NCBI RefSeq assembly: GCF_001949145.1
Contig: NW_019091386.1
Location: 459,435 to 523,434, forward strand
DNA: 64,000 nucleotides
Origin: Acanthaster planci
Taxonomy: Eukaryota; Echinodermata; Asteroidea; Valvatida; Acanthasteridae
Reading direction: 5' to 3'
Shown here: one piece after another, positions 42,601 through 54,385 of the stretch
Layout of the letters: each line of letters begins with the position of its first letter
Position numbering within the stretch: position 1 is the stretch's first letter
The notes under the pieces: model-generated
What the model was told of the DNA's origin: nothing
Database searches by the model: none
What the model saw: the letters and a program-made list of their open reading frames with translations, nothing else
Translations under genes and position numbers: made by a program

Positions 42601-44911
42601 CTTTGCCTAGGCCAGAAAGGGTCCCTTCCATTTCTTTGCAAATAAAATAGTTGTGCCATTTAGCGTCAACAAGCATAAACACAAACACGTAGTGTCAAAG
42701 TGTCAAAAACCTGAAACTATCCTCTAAAGATTTCAAAGTGGTTTTATCATATTTTACAGACCCCACTGTGTAAGGAAAACAGCACATTTTCTTCCAGATT
42801 CACCCAGGAAAACGCAATTTGCAAAGTTTTTCTTAATGTGTTAGGCTGCCATCTTTCGTTTCTCTCCCATCCACGCGAAAACAAGATGGTGGCCGGTTGG
42901 GCTGCACGACCAGAACCAACTCGCTCAGAGTTTCACATTCAAATATTTAGTTATTTTAATTAAGTGTGATCCACTGAATGTGATTAAAAATTAATATTAA
43001 AAATATAAAATTTTTGCATATAAATATGTTTGAATAACTTGATGCTTGATGACGCCAAATAGTATGACCCCAAATAAAATACACTTGAGCGCAATGCAAA
43101 CATGGACAAGATCTACATGTACATGGTATACAGATGTTCTCTTCCACACAGACAAATGGAGCAATAAAGGTAGGGAAAAAGATTGCTTTTGATTTCAAAC
43201 TTTATGCGCAAGAATACATTCCATCAGGCACAGTTAAAATACATGTAATGATGGCATAGCCATCCAGTGGCATAGCTAGGATTTTACTAGTAGGGGGGTC
43301 ACAAAGGGGCACCAGCATCTTTTTGGGGGGCACCAGCTTTCAGTGGTGTGGTTTTTTGGGGCAACTGAGTTTTTGTCAGCCTTGTTCAATATCCATTGAT
43401 CCGTTATTTTTTTAAGTGGGAGGGCACTTGAGGGGTACTGGGACTTTGTGGGGGGGAACATGCCCCCCTCCCCGCTACGCCACTGCTGCCATCTCTAAGA
43501 GTGTTTAAAAATAACTTAGATGTACAGTACATGTTCATTTGTATGACAACACCTATTTACAGTAACAGAACTTTATCAAAATCTTTGGAAGTGAAAAAAG
43601 TCCCACCTTGGAAATCCATTTGCGGGCACAGGTACACGTACAGTACATGAACATGTATTTCAAGAACTTTTACAGAGTGCTAAATTTTAGGCTACTTTAC
43701 CTCCGAAAACAGAGTGGCTACTTCGCCTTAGAAAATAAATTACAAAAATTGAAGTCTCTCTTTTTGTGGGGTTTTTTAATGCAGTTTTCTTCTTTTCCAA
43801 ACTAAAGTAAATGGATTTTTATATCAAAAGGAAAGCAAATAGACTACCTGGGTAACCAATAAAATAAGATATGAAATGAAATGCCGTCGTTGTAGCTCAC
43901 CAGAATATATTAGCTGTATGCTACTGCCAAACAACCCGGTTCACCACAACGACGAACGCGAAGGAAAGGATGAAAATTAACAACCGGAATCACCCAGAAA
44001 GAAGCACAGGAACTCGGAGTAGTGAAGCGACCGCTGTGACCATCAGCAACACAGGAAAGAATGAGAGAGACACGTGGCAATAGGGGCTATTTAAAGAGAA
44101 ATGGCGACGCGCTTCACTGCTCACGTTACGTAACAAACAAAAAGGTAATGACAGAAATTCGACTCGGGGCTACTACAAACTCATGAAGTGCTTGAGAAAT
44201 ACCAAGTTTGATTTTCGCTCAAATTTAACATGTACAAAAAAGTACTTTTGTACGATTAGAGAAGCCAACCATGATAAGTCTGATATGTACATGTATACAT
44301 ACAAAACATCGCCACTTCTATTTGTCTCACCATGCCTGCCTACTGGTACACCTCGTTCATAATGTTCAATCATGGAATATGACACTCAAAAAGGGCAGTT
44401 TTATTTCAGAAGTGAAGATCGTCACTGTGTTATGATCTCAACTCAGAACTTCCAGATTTGAAAGATTGTTTTAATTAATTACATGTAGCCTGAAATCAGG
44501 AAAATTATATACGTGTGACATATGCTGTATTTGTCCTTTTCACGACACTCTCCCTGCCCTGTATGTGGCCCAACCATTCTTCCATCCTAGATCCACTTGA
44601 ATGGCTCTCGGAACCAGACTTGAACATCAAGAAACACAATCATTGTAAAACACTCATAAAATGGTGCCATCTCAAAATGTTAAGTAGAAGCTCTTTAACT
44701 ACTTGATTTTTATCCAAAAATATTGTACTTATGTAATTACTGATTGTAATTATGAACCTCACTGGCATCACAACCCACCCATTCTTCATCTTAGACCCAG
44801 TTGTGTCTTTGAATGAGACTCGATGATAAATAGTTCTGAGTGTTTGTTATTATTGAAGGGAGGGGTTTAACATATGTTAAATATTTTTTCTTAAAAGTAC
44901 TTGCTGTTGTA
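39636..44911. other. spacer between RAB24-A and the NACHT-LRR gene
   Basis: The first few hundred bases (to about 39930) resemble the 3' UTR of the other RAB24 copies (a GCCCCACTGTATGACTT-like block and GAGCACTCACAGATTGTG). Beyond that no coding exon is supported. It contains a hAT-like MITE (43265-43485) and scattered ACATGTAC palindromes. The 3' UTR of the NACHT-LRR gene must fall at its right end. Confidence 0.45.
43265..43485. mobile_element. hAT-like MITE with CAGTGGCRTAGC ends
   Basis: The left end CAGTGGCATAGC and right end GCTACGCCACTG are inverted repeats. The eight flanking bases on each side (TAGCCATC and CTGCCATC) match at 6 of 8 positions, as expected for a decayed 8-bp hAT target duplication. 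The interior is G/C-run rich with no frame. Confidence 0.7.
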
Positions 44912-47178
44912 TTACGCATAGTAAATATTTGGGAGATTCTGCTCGACCACCCGTTTGATACGATCGGCATCACGACCGTCATAAAAATGCCACAATGTGT
45001 TCAGTTTGGGTAGGCCCTGGAGATGAGCAGTTAGAGTTTTCATTCCCTTCAAAGTGAGCATGTTGTGATGGACGTCAAGCCTCAGAAGACCATGGCCGGC
45101 GGGGAGGATGCTGGTCAGATCGGGGACGTCATCGTCATCCAGCCCGCATGCAATTAGTATCAAGGACTGTAGGGTTGGAGGAGCTAGGGGGGCTAACCCG
45201 CACACCTGACCGTGCAGGTTGATGTTGGACAGGCCAACGTGCTCTAACCTCTTGCATCTGTTCAGTGCATTTGCGAGTTTAAAGGCATCGCTGTGTGATC
45301 CGCCGTACAAGCAGACTTCCACCAGCTGATTTGACACGTTGGGTAACTGTCCCATAACGTGCTCGTCGTCAAAGCTTGACCTCTCGTCAGTTGAGAGTGT
45401 TAACCGTACCTTTTCACAAAGCTCTGCCTCCATCTCTTTAAGTGTTCTCTCCAGGTGCGACATCTCCTTGTTGCCTCGTTCAGCTAAGGTGTATTCGACA
45501 TCGACTGAGCTGTCTGAAGGCTGACTGGTGGCTGACTGACTGGTCGCCGGCCTGATTTTGCCACTCAGCAGAACTTCCCTCAGACATGTCAATGCTTCGT
45601 AGGAGCTGCAGTGCAGAGCGAACTTGGTGTCCTCGAGTGGATTGGGAATGCACTTCAAGTAATGCTGCAATGCTGCTAAATCTTCCTGGCTCTTGCACAT
45701 CACTTCAGCCGGCTGTTGCAGCTTGTCGGCCAATTTGTCAGAACCAGACTCAAACAGCAACAAGCGTGCCAAGCCATGCAGCCTGCTTTTGTCAATACAG
45801 TTCCGCTGGTCGAGTTCCCTCTGCAGGTGTTCCAGGATGAGACCAGTAGCCTCAGACCCCGATGCTACGCCGCAGGCAAACCGAAGCAGATACTCCATGG
45901 CGTAGATCTTTTTCAGATTCATCTGCCGCAACTTTTCATGGAACATCGCTTGGTCGGCATGATGCAAATTGGCCAAGAAGTACCCCGCACAGTACTCCTG
46001 GAAGGACTTGTGCAGGAAGGTAGCCACTCGCATGGCCCTCAAACCACTCGTGAAACTTTCCTGCTGAAGGAAGCCCAATCGACACCCATCCTTCAAGGTG
46101 CCCTCTTCAAATTCCTCAGAGGAGAACATGAGCCTTTCTCCCTTGGGGTCGAGCAACCCGCTCAGAGCGACTCGTCCTAGTTCACGCAGAAGTGTAGTCA
46201 TCAGCAGCTTCTTATCCTCATCTTCACCACACTGGCGACTGACAAGAACCTCGGCGAACTCCGTGTAAAGCTCCGTCAGTCGTTCAGGCAGCTTCCCCAG
46301 GTTTTCCCAAATGATGCACATAAAATGCAAGATGATTGGTATCTGAGCCAGTGACTGAAAAGACCGACTGGACTTCAGTGTCGATATCAGTTTGTCTGCT
46401 GTCGAGCTGGCATTTTTTTCAGCAAAATATGCCGTAATGTATTTGTGTGCGGTTGTGGATGTGAACCCCCATGTTTGAACGCAGGCATATTGTGGGTATC
46501 CCTTCAGGGCGTAGTCAACCATGTGCGGTCGCATTGTCACTAAGACAAAACTTTTCTTCAAGACCCTATTATACAAGACATCCTGAATGCTGTACCCATC
46601 TTCTGGGGCCGGAGATCTCAGAATATCTGGGGGAATCTCATCCAAGCCATCGAATAAAAATGCAGTCTCTGCTTCGTGATCACCAAGAAGCTTCTTCAAA
46701 TCCGCCTTCCCCAGTTGTGTGTCCTTGGGCATGATTTGGTCCCAAATGGCATCAAGAACACAGCTCGTCTTTTGCATTTGCCTCAACTTCACCCAAAACA
46801 CAAACTTGAACTTGGAAAGCGGAGATCTGCTGGTACGCACGCTGCTGATATTTGCAATTTTCAGTAACAGCGTTGACTTGCCAAATCCTGCCCCACCCGA
46901 AATGAGCACCTTGATGCCGCCCACTTTCTCCACCCGGAAAAAGTCTTCCCATGTCTTGAGGGATACATGCTCCACTCTGTCCAGAATCCGCTCCTCCCAG
47001 GGTAAGGTGAGGTGTTTGCGGGTTATTTGCTTGCCTCGTTGAGTGAGCTCCAAATCGAAAAAGAACTTGTCAATGTCCACGGTCCTGGAAGGATCCAAGG
47101 GATGTGCAGGCATGGTGCTGGTTGTGTCCTGGTAGTACTGAATAATTTGCTGTTGACAGTACTCCACAACAGTTCGTC
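44912..47178 (-). CDS. NACHT-LRR protein, large 3' exon (5' end not found)
   Basis: A single open exon of about 755 codons runs from a likely acceptor (ATATTGCTCCAG) to TAA at 44912-44914. The NACHT ATPase has Walker A GGAGFGKST and, about 75 residues later, Walker B FLFDGLDEIP. Winged-helix-like helices follow (LHKSFQEYCAGYFLANL, typical of NLRs), then C-terminal leucine-rich repeats (LEHVGLSNINLHG, LQSLILIACGLDDDDVPDL, LLRLDVHHNMLTLKGMKTL). NLR proteins sense danger or microbial products in the cytoplasm and oligomerise through NACHT. No N-terminal effector domain (death, CARD or similar) is seen. The first in-frame ATG is at 47113, but the splice acceptor and conserved-looking residues before it suggest an upstream exon, not recognised here. 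It lies on the opposite strand between RAB24-A and RAB24-B. Confidence 0.85.
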
Positions 47179-49379
47179 CTGGAGCAATATTCAGAGAGTA
47201 TAACAAAGTAACGTCCAACAAAAGATCTAGCTTTTTTACCGAAAAGGGCGATGCTTAACTTAAGTGCCCCAAATAAAAGTTAATGATTTTCATTTTCATC
47301 ATTAAACACATGTACATGTATCTCATCAGATCCCTAACAGTAAACTCAGGCCTGATGCACCATTAAGGTATTATGCAGAACAGCTAATATGGCACCCTTG
47401 AATCCTTTGAACGAGTTCACAATTTATTTGAGTGTACCTTCTGCTTTCTGGTCAGGATTTAAAGCTAAATCTCAGCTACTTAATGGAAAACTCCGTTGCA
47501 TCACGTTTTATGAGAAATTACATTTGAATTTCAAAATCTTAACTCAATGATTCAGCTCAATCTGAAATTGTTTTCTGCTAGACAAGCTGTATTAACTAAA
47601 TTTCCTTCTGTTGCATTGTGTTAACTTTGAGGAGTAAAATTAATTCTGACATAACACTCTTTTTCAAAAGATGAAAAGTTATTCAAACATTTACCAAACC
47701 AAAATGAGGCTGTGATCTGGGCTGAATTAATAACAAAATGTGCTTTTGATTGAAAGAAATCAACACAAACATACCCTGGAATTTACTGCTTTTCCCTCCC
47801 ATTGTTGCTTGGCCTAATGGTACATGTACATGTACGCTGACTGTCCTGAAAAGACTACTGTGGAGGAAGGAGAGTACAGTTCATCATGAGCTTGGCAAGT
47901 GGGGAAAGGGTAACGCTTTCCTCCCCGGAAAAATTTGCACCATCAGAGTTGACCACCATTAATGGTTTATCTGGTCGTAGCTGACGAGTGTTTTGCCTCT
48001 GCCCCTTCCCCCTCCCCTGCCCCCCAGAAATCCAACCCCCCTCCCCCCGAAAAAGTGGATTCCCCTTCCCCCCAGAATAAATCTTGGCAATACCCATGAA
48101 GTTCATTCAAAGAGTCTTGTCACAAATGCTACCTTCCCGTCATAGCTTAATTTTCTCCAAGTTGTTGGATGTTCCATGGAGTACGGCCTAACAGGTGGAA
48201 GTGGAAGTAATGCTGGGGCACATTATGTACTAGCTTCTTTGCTATTATTTATTCTTTGGCCGGCCTTTTAGTATAAATGGCCGGCCAATTTTACTTATCC
48301 TGGAAGTTAGCAGATGACCAGGGAGTAACACCATAGACATGATAGACCTGAACATGCCTGAAAGAGAAAAAGCAATCCTCCAGGTCTATGGTAAGCACTC
48401 AAAGCTACATGTACATGAAGTCGAACCTACGTGTGTCACTCAGTGCATTATGTAGCCGATCTCAACTCAGCAATGCTCCCGGAATTCGGAAAACGAAGCA
48501 CGGAGGGTCTGGCCGACGGAGCAAGGCTGAACTAGTTTGAAGTACTATTGATGATGTTCACACGGCTGACTGTAAATCATAGAGGTAGATTGCCTTGTTA
48601 GTAAGTTGGTAAACTTCGTCAAAAGACAATCAAGTTACAATGCATCAAACAGTGGGCTGGGCTGGGGGAAACCCCAAATGAAAAAAAAACAACAACACGA
48701 GCAGCCGGAGCGCTGTCTCAGCCTGGTTCTCGGTCTTTCGAGCAAGGGAACTGGTACAGAGCGCAACCCCAAGGACATGGGTCGGGAACCAGTCGACCGA
48801 ACTAGCTTTCCCACCACGGCACCAGTGCAGTAGCCGATACTTCTATTTGTGAAAATGTTTGGTTTTTGTTTATTTTTTAGTGTAGATTACCTCTCCTTTT
48901 AAAAGGAGGACGCTTGGAGTGGACAACTGAACCCGGTAAGCCAAGATTTAATCACATCAAAGGAATGTGATGGAGGAATATTTCGACAACTTCCTTAACT
49001 ACTAACTTACTACTCCGTAGTATGCATATGCACTGGTATGCCTCACAGTTCCGGAAGTAGATTAGCTAGCTAGAAATCGCAATTTAGCCTTGCTCGAATT
49101 CGAGTTGGTGTCGATGTTATGAACGAATAAAGATTTTCTCACATTTGAGAGTAATTGTATACGGATCCCAGTTATTAGTCACTACAGTTACTTAATTAGC
49201 GATCAGAAAGCAAAAATATGTCCAGAAAAGTTCAATTTAGGAGGGAAAATACCGAGTAGTTTACTGAGAAAAAACTCTCAAAGAACACCAGTCTAAAGAG
49301 TTTATGTACCGGATGTCAAGTGGCGTCGGCATATGGAACTCTTTCCTGCCAAATTAACAAAAGACTGACATCTTTACAG
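47179..49379. other. spacer upstream of NACHT-LRR and RAB24-B
   Basis: No coding exon is supported on either strand. A C-rich tract lies at about 48000-48060. A segment ending near 48935 (CGCTTGGAGTGGACAACTGA then a GTAAGC donor) matches the sequence upstream of RAB24-A at 28636, so it is probably the first untranslated exon of RAB24-B. A second untranslated exon seems to start at 49380 after CATCTTTACAG. Confidence 0.45.
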
Positions 49380-49517
49380 AAATGACGTCCCCCGGCAAAG
49401 AGGACACTAGACTCAGAAGATCAAGAACGCATTTCGTCAAGTGTCTCTAAAGAACCATGAGCAAAGCGGCACACATGTAGTGTCCTTTGTGTGGATTCCA
49501 GTAAAAGCCAGACAAGG

Positions 49518-52500
49518 ATGAGACGGCTGGATTTTAAGGTTGTGCTACTAGGCAATACATGTGGAGGGAAGACTTGCCTGATGGAGAGGTACTACAGCGA
49601 CAGATTCATGGAAGCTGAAGCGGCAAGTGAACAAACCTTGATCATGTCTACACTCCAGTCGATGGATCTGTTTAATTCCTACTGTCCCAACTTTGTCGAC
49701 GCAGTTGGTCATGCCCAACTTTTTTTTATCTGCCTGAACTGAATACGAGCCTAAAGGCTCTTCTTTTCAAATTCAATACGATTTCATCGTATTTGTACTT
49801 GTTGCTTACCCATGTTCAATTTCTCGAAAAAGTCGGGCGAGATCTGTAAATTATTCAAGTCTAGAAAATAAAGCTATCCTATTGTATGGACAACTTATGT
49901 AATGTTTGTTCATTCACAGACAATTGGCGTAGCATATTGTGCTAAGGAAGTTAAAGTGGACAAAAGAAAATTGGTTATGGGAATTTGGGTAAGTGATGGT
50001 AAATCACTGCAAGCGTACAGTGTATTTTGATGATTGGCTGTTTATGTCATTTCAGGAAGGAATTGGCTTCATCTTTAAACTCGTCAAAGACTGCATTCAC
50101 ATTGGTGTGAATGGGACACAAGTCAGCAGTTTCTCCGCAATTAATAAGGGATAAAAATGATGTGCTTGGCTGATCTTAAACGTGCGTTTAAGACCAGCTC
50201 AGGAGAATGGATGCAACTGATTATCAGCGTTCAGTCTCCCGAGCCGGTCTTAAAGTTAAGACCGGCCAAGCACACACATCTATTTATTCAAATTCATAAA
50301 TCCCTTTTTAGACGGACAGTCAAAAGAAGTCAACATATGATGCATTTCCAATGATACATTTCCAATGATTTTGTCATAGAATTACTTTCATTTTCCCAAA
50401 CACCCCTGTCCATTTTATTTTTATAGTTGTCCAAAAGAATCTCCCTATATGGACTTGGCATGCGAGTGGTGAGCCATGTGCACCCATACTCTTGACCATT
50501 CTGAATCCATTAAATTGTCTTGTAGCCAGGCACCAGTGCTTGACTTACTCAGCGGGCATTATCACTTCTCAGCGGGCATTATCAGATGTTAATACACAGT
50601 CAAGTTGCTCGTTGTTGAATAGGGAGACTGTCTGAGGTACATGTATATAAGAGATTACTCTGTATTTTTAGGACACCGCAGGGCAGGAAAAATACACGGC
50701 CGTGAGTCGGCTTTACTACCGAGGGGCTCAGGCTGCCGTATTATGTTATGGTGAGTGTGTGCGTTCAGCCATCTGAGATGAACAACTATTGCTTTTAAGG
50801 TCTGGAGGATATCAGGTAAGGGGCCCTCCATAAAGTGCGTATGCACAAGGGGGGGTTGGTGCCGTTGCGTACACCATGCATACAGAGGGGAGGGAGGGCT
50901 CAAGCCAGTGCGTACCGTACCTAAACCGATATTTATCTTTGATGAATTTTCATGATATCAGTACACTTTCTCAAACAAAGAAATACCAGAATCTGCCACC
51001 ATTTATGCTCTCGTGCCAACGTCCATTATTAGTAAAGTGCAGCATTACTCCTGACACAAAGACCGGCAGCGTCTGCAGGAAGTGCAAAGGTGCCCTCACC
51101 CATGCAGAAGTGTAATGTATTACATTATGGCTAAAATTTTACAACCCTGTAATATTCCCACGGTTGAGTAAAAATCGACCGCTGATTTTTGGGAGGTTAT
51201 TAGTTTTATTACCTAATCAAGTTTCAATACAATATCATTTTTCTAAGGTGGAAAACAGTATTTTTCCTTCCTTTATTGAAACACAAGGTGCAAAGTAACT
51301 ACGTGCATAAGAAAAAGGTACTGGGATAATTTGGCTGTTTTTATTTAACAACATTTTTTTTCATGCTGCCAAGTAAATATCTCCCAGGGTTGTTAATAAA
51401 GAAATACCAAATATAAAAACTTGTTTTTACTTCTGTCATTCGAATAACAGTACTACAGTAGACGTACAATGTACTGTGACATTTGTACCCTGAGAAGTCA
51501 AAAGATGTGGAATGCGTACGTGTACAGGGCTTAAGGGGTCTGAAAAGATGGCATTTCGTGCATCATTCATACTTTATGGACGGCCCCCAACATGAATGTT
51601 AAACAGGCAACTCTATCATTCACCGGGAGTGTCTGGATCATTCAGAGAACTTGACTTTGACAAGAAAACAATTTAACCCTCATGTAGATCTTCAGGTTTA
51701 CTTGATAACATGTACCTATTTATGTTCAAATTTGTTTCACTTAGCCAATACTGGGTGATTAGGAAGTGTTCATTAATCTTAACCCCTGGGCCAAATTCAG
51801 TACATGTGTTAGTACACCTGTATTTGTAAGAGTTTGAGTCGTTCTTGTGTTGTTGTTTTTTTCCTAACCTTTACAGATCTGACAAACCCAACCAGCTTCG
51901 ACAAGGTGAGGTTCTGGTTGGAAGAAGTGAAGAAGAGCGAAGAGGTACTCATTTGCTCAGCTAGATTTTTTTATTCCGTAAAGTTATGCTTTCCAGTTTG
52001 GGGAAGTTTTCATTTAGCTGGCAGGACATCCAGAGCTGATGTTTTTCCAATCCAGGAATGTTTGTAAGGATAAAATATTATAATTTGTATATTACTGTTT
52101 CCATGTGGTGTCTGGCAATGACACTGATCGTCAGAGTTAGCCAAACCTTATACTAAAACAGTCCTTCACTGGTTTGATGAATTTGATTTACATGTATACT
52201 GGGCGTTTGTGGCTTACTCAAAATGAAGTTGTTTAAATGAAGTATGCTATTCATAAAGTGACAAACAAGTTTTTAATGCATTGGTGACTTAATTTATTCA
52301 CTGTTAACGGGACAATTTTATAGAGAATGAATGCAAGATGCAGACAGGGAAGAACTTTCACTATGGCAGTGAAGTTTGGTTTCCCAGTTTTTTAATTACT
52401 TTTTCCTTTCAGTTTTGCAAGATTTATCTGTGTGGCACAAAGCTTGACCTAGTGGAGGAGGGCAGAGAGGCAAGACAGGTGGACAGTGACTTTGTGGCAT

Positions 52501-53646
52501 ATTATGCTGACGGTACTCAAACCCTTTCTCAACTGGAACTTTTCTACCTTGTCTAAAGCTTTGTGATTATGGAGACTTTGCAAAATGTGACTCGAGGGCT
52601 GTGCTTTCTTATGGTTTATAGTGTGTGGTGCATAAAATGTCCGTCCTGTTGAACCGTGTAATATCCTTAACTACCTTAATAGATTAGCCAATCACAGTGC
52701 TGGAAAACTTGTCATTTTCATTTTGCCAATAGAATCATCAACATACATGTACACTGAATAGAATCACTGAAAAGAATAAACCTGTTTTCTCCACAGAGTT
52801 TTGTGCAGAAGTGTTTGAAACTTCAAGTAAAACTGGTTACAATGTCAGTAAGTATCAGACTGAGCGTTCGTAAAGTGGCTACACTGGTAATCCTTATTGT
52901 AATTGTATGCTTATAATTCTTCAAGCTTCAGTATAGCCGGTATTCATGTATATTTCTGTACTTAAGATACTGTGCCTAGCTGTAACTAGTATGCTGTACA
53001 AGAATCATTTCTGGGCTAAATTTCTGCCTATACATGTACTTAGCAATCTGTCTTTGAGTTCAACCATCAGGATGTATGACCAAACAAATATTGTTAAAAA
53101 ACTGTTTTTGCTATTTTTATTTCTTGTAATTGCAGAGGAACTCTTCTTTAAAATTGCCAGCGATTTTGCTTATGACACAAGTGAGTTTTAGATTTCTTTG
53201 TTTTAAGATTTCTTCGATATTCTGAAGTCATATCTGAACAAGTGAAATATTTCATTGACTGAATTATATGTGCATGTGTTGTGGAGCACATTTTTGGAAC
53301 TGCCATTCATTTAAAGTGCTTACTGTGGCATCAAACCATTTCAAAACTAAATGTTTTGTCAAAAAGTAGAAACTTGCTATCATTTTTTTTCATGTTAAGT
53401 TGTCACTGGAACAAGACTGTGACACATGGTATTTGTAAATTTGATAGATGCGAGCAATATGTAATTCAGATCAGAGCTAGTAATTTCACCAAAAGCCATC
53501 AGTATCTTTTTATCTCTTAGGACCTTACACATCCATTTGCAATTCAAATAAAGTTTCTTTTTTTTTGTAATTTTCCCTCTGTAGCATCTGAACATTTGGA
53601 AGATTTTAACAACAAGCGTAAATGCTGCTGTTATTGCCCCAGCTAA
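49518..53646 (+). CDS. RAB24-like small GTPase, copy B
   Basis: Eight exons: 49518-49622, 49920-49988, 50672-50750, 51877-51944, 52413-52512, 52797-52847, 53136-53180 and 53585-53646. Total 192 residues, in phase throughout provided intron 1 uses a GC donor (GAAGCG|GCAAGT), where copies A and C have GTAAGT. The protein begins [20 protein letters not shown]. Switch I is TIGVAY. Switch II is [20 protein letters not shown], with Gln63 at the position that is Ser in RAB24 and Gln in ordinary Rabs. The base-recognition motif is GTKLDL and ETSSKTG is kept. The tail ends [10 protein letters not shown], an unusual cysteine pattern that does not fit CC, CXC or CCXX exactly. The exon plan matches A and C. 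Predicted vesicle-traffic role by family; the change to Gln should speed GTP hydrolysis relative to RAB24. Confidence 0.88.
50161..50274. mobile_element. short fold-back element
   Basis: TGTGCTTGGCTGATCTTAAA and onward (to about 50206) pairs with its reverse complement at 50234-50274, ending AAGACCGGCCAAGCACA. Arms are about 40 bases with several mismatches. Located in intron 2 of RAB24-B. Confidence 0.7.
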
Positions 53647-53679
53647 CCAGTCTTATCGTGTACATCCAGTAAGAACTGC

Positions 53680-53685
53680 AATAAA
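53680..53685 (+). terminator. polyadenylation signal of RAB24-B
   Basis: AATAAA lies 34 bases after the stop codon. The homologous position in copy C has CAATCAAT instead, so C must use another signal. Confidence 0.5.
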
Positions 53686-53962
53686 TTCTGCCCGTCTTTA
53701 TGAGATTTGTGCCAGAAAAATTAATTTGACTTCACATTTATATTTTGCTTTTTAGATGTATAGTGATTGTTTCAAGGATTTTTGTAAATTTTATACTTTT
53801 TTTTTTCTTCTGAAAGACAGGGGTGAGATTTATCAGCTTTTCAGCTGACTAAAGCTTTTTTCCCTCACTAGCTGTTTACAAATGTATAGGAGGTTGTTCA
53901 GCTTCTTCATGTCTTGTTTCAGCTGTTTTCAGCTATTTTATCATCGGTCAATCTCATCCTTG

Positions 53963-54385
53963 TAAAGAGCACCTCTAAGGAAAACACGTTTTCTCTGATT
54001 TTATCCATTCAAATAAATGTGGAAGCATCCAAATCGAACGCAGAGTCATTTGTCTTCAGAGCTCAACTATAACAAGCTTAAAAAGGCTTTTTTTTCTGTT
54101 CATGCCAAGATGTGAATTCTGGATGTAGATTGTGTCATTTTGAGAAAATGAGGGGAACCGTGACCCTTGCCCTGTGTTTGTAGTAGATTATTCCCTTGTG
54201 CACACCAGAATGACGCAATCTACATTCAGAATTCGCATCTTGGCACGAACAGAAAAAAAAGCCCATTTAAGCTTGTTGTAGTTGAGCTTTGAAAACAAAT
54301 GACACTGTATTCAATTAGGATGCTTCCATGTTTATTTGAACAGATAAAATCTGAGAAAACATGTTTTCCTTGGAGGTGCTCTTTA
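53963..54385. mobile_element. 423-bp fold-back element with about 180-bp arms
   Basis: The left arm (53963-54148, from GTAAAGAGCACCTCTAAGGA) is the reverse complement of the right arm (about 54205-54385, ending TTGGAGGTGCTCTTTAA). The pairing includes AGATGTGAATTCTGGATGTA against TACATTCAGAATTCGCATCT. About 55 bases form the loop. No frame is present. Confidence 0.85.

Noticed and set aside
42850-42910. YY1-like AAGATGGTGGCC palindrome as a promoter
   Set aside because: No coding exon follows on either strand within a plausible distance.
48690-48830. Possible tRNA or tRNA-derived SINE (GGTTCCCGACCC on the minus strand)
   Set aside because: No cloverleaf with A and B boxes at correct spacing could be drawn by eye; unresolved repeat at most.
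49518-53646. RAB24-B as a pseudogene because intron 1 lacks a GT donor
   Set aside because: A consensus GC donor (GCAAGT) sits at exactly the homologous, frame-keeping position, and the remaining seven exons are intact with conserved motifs.
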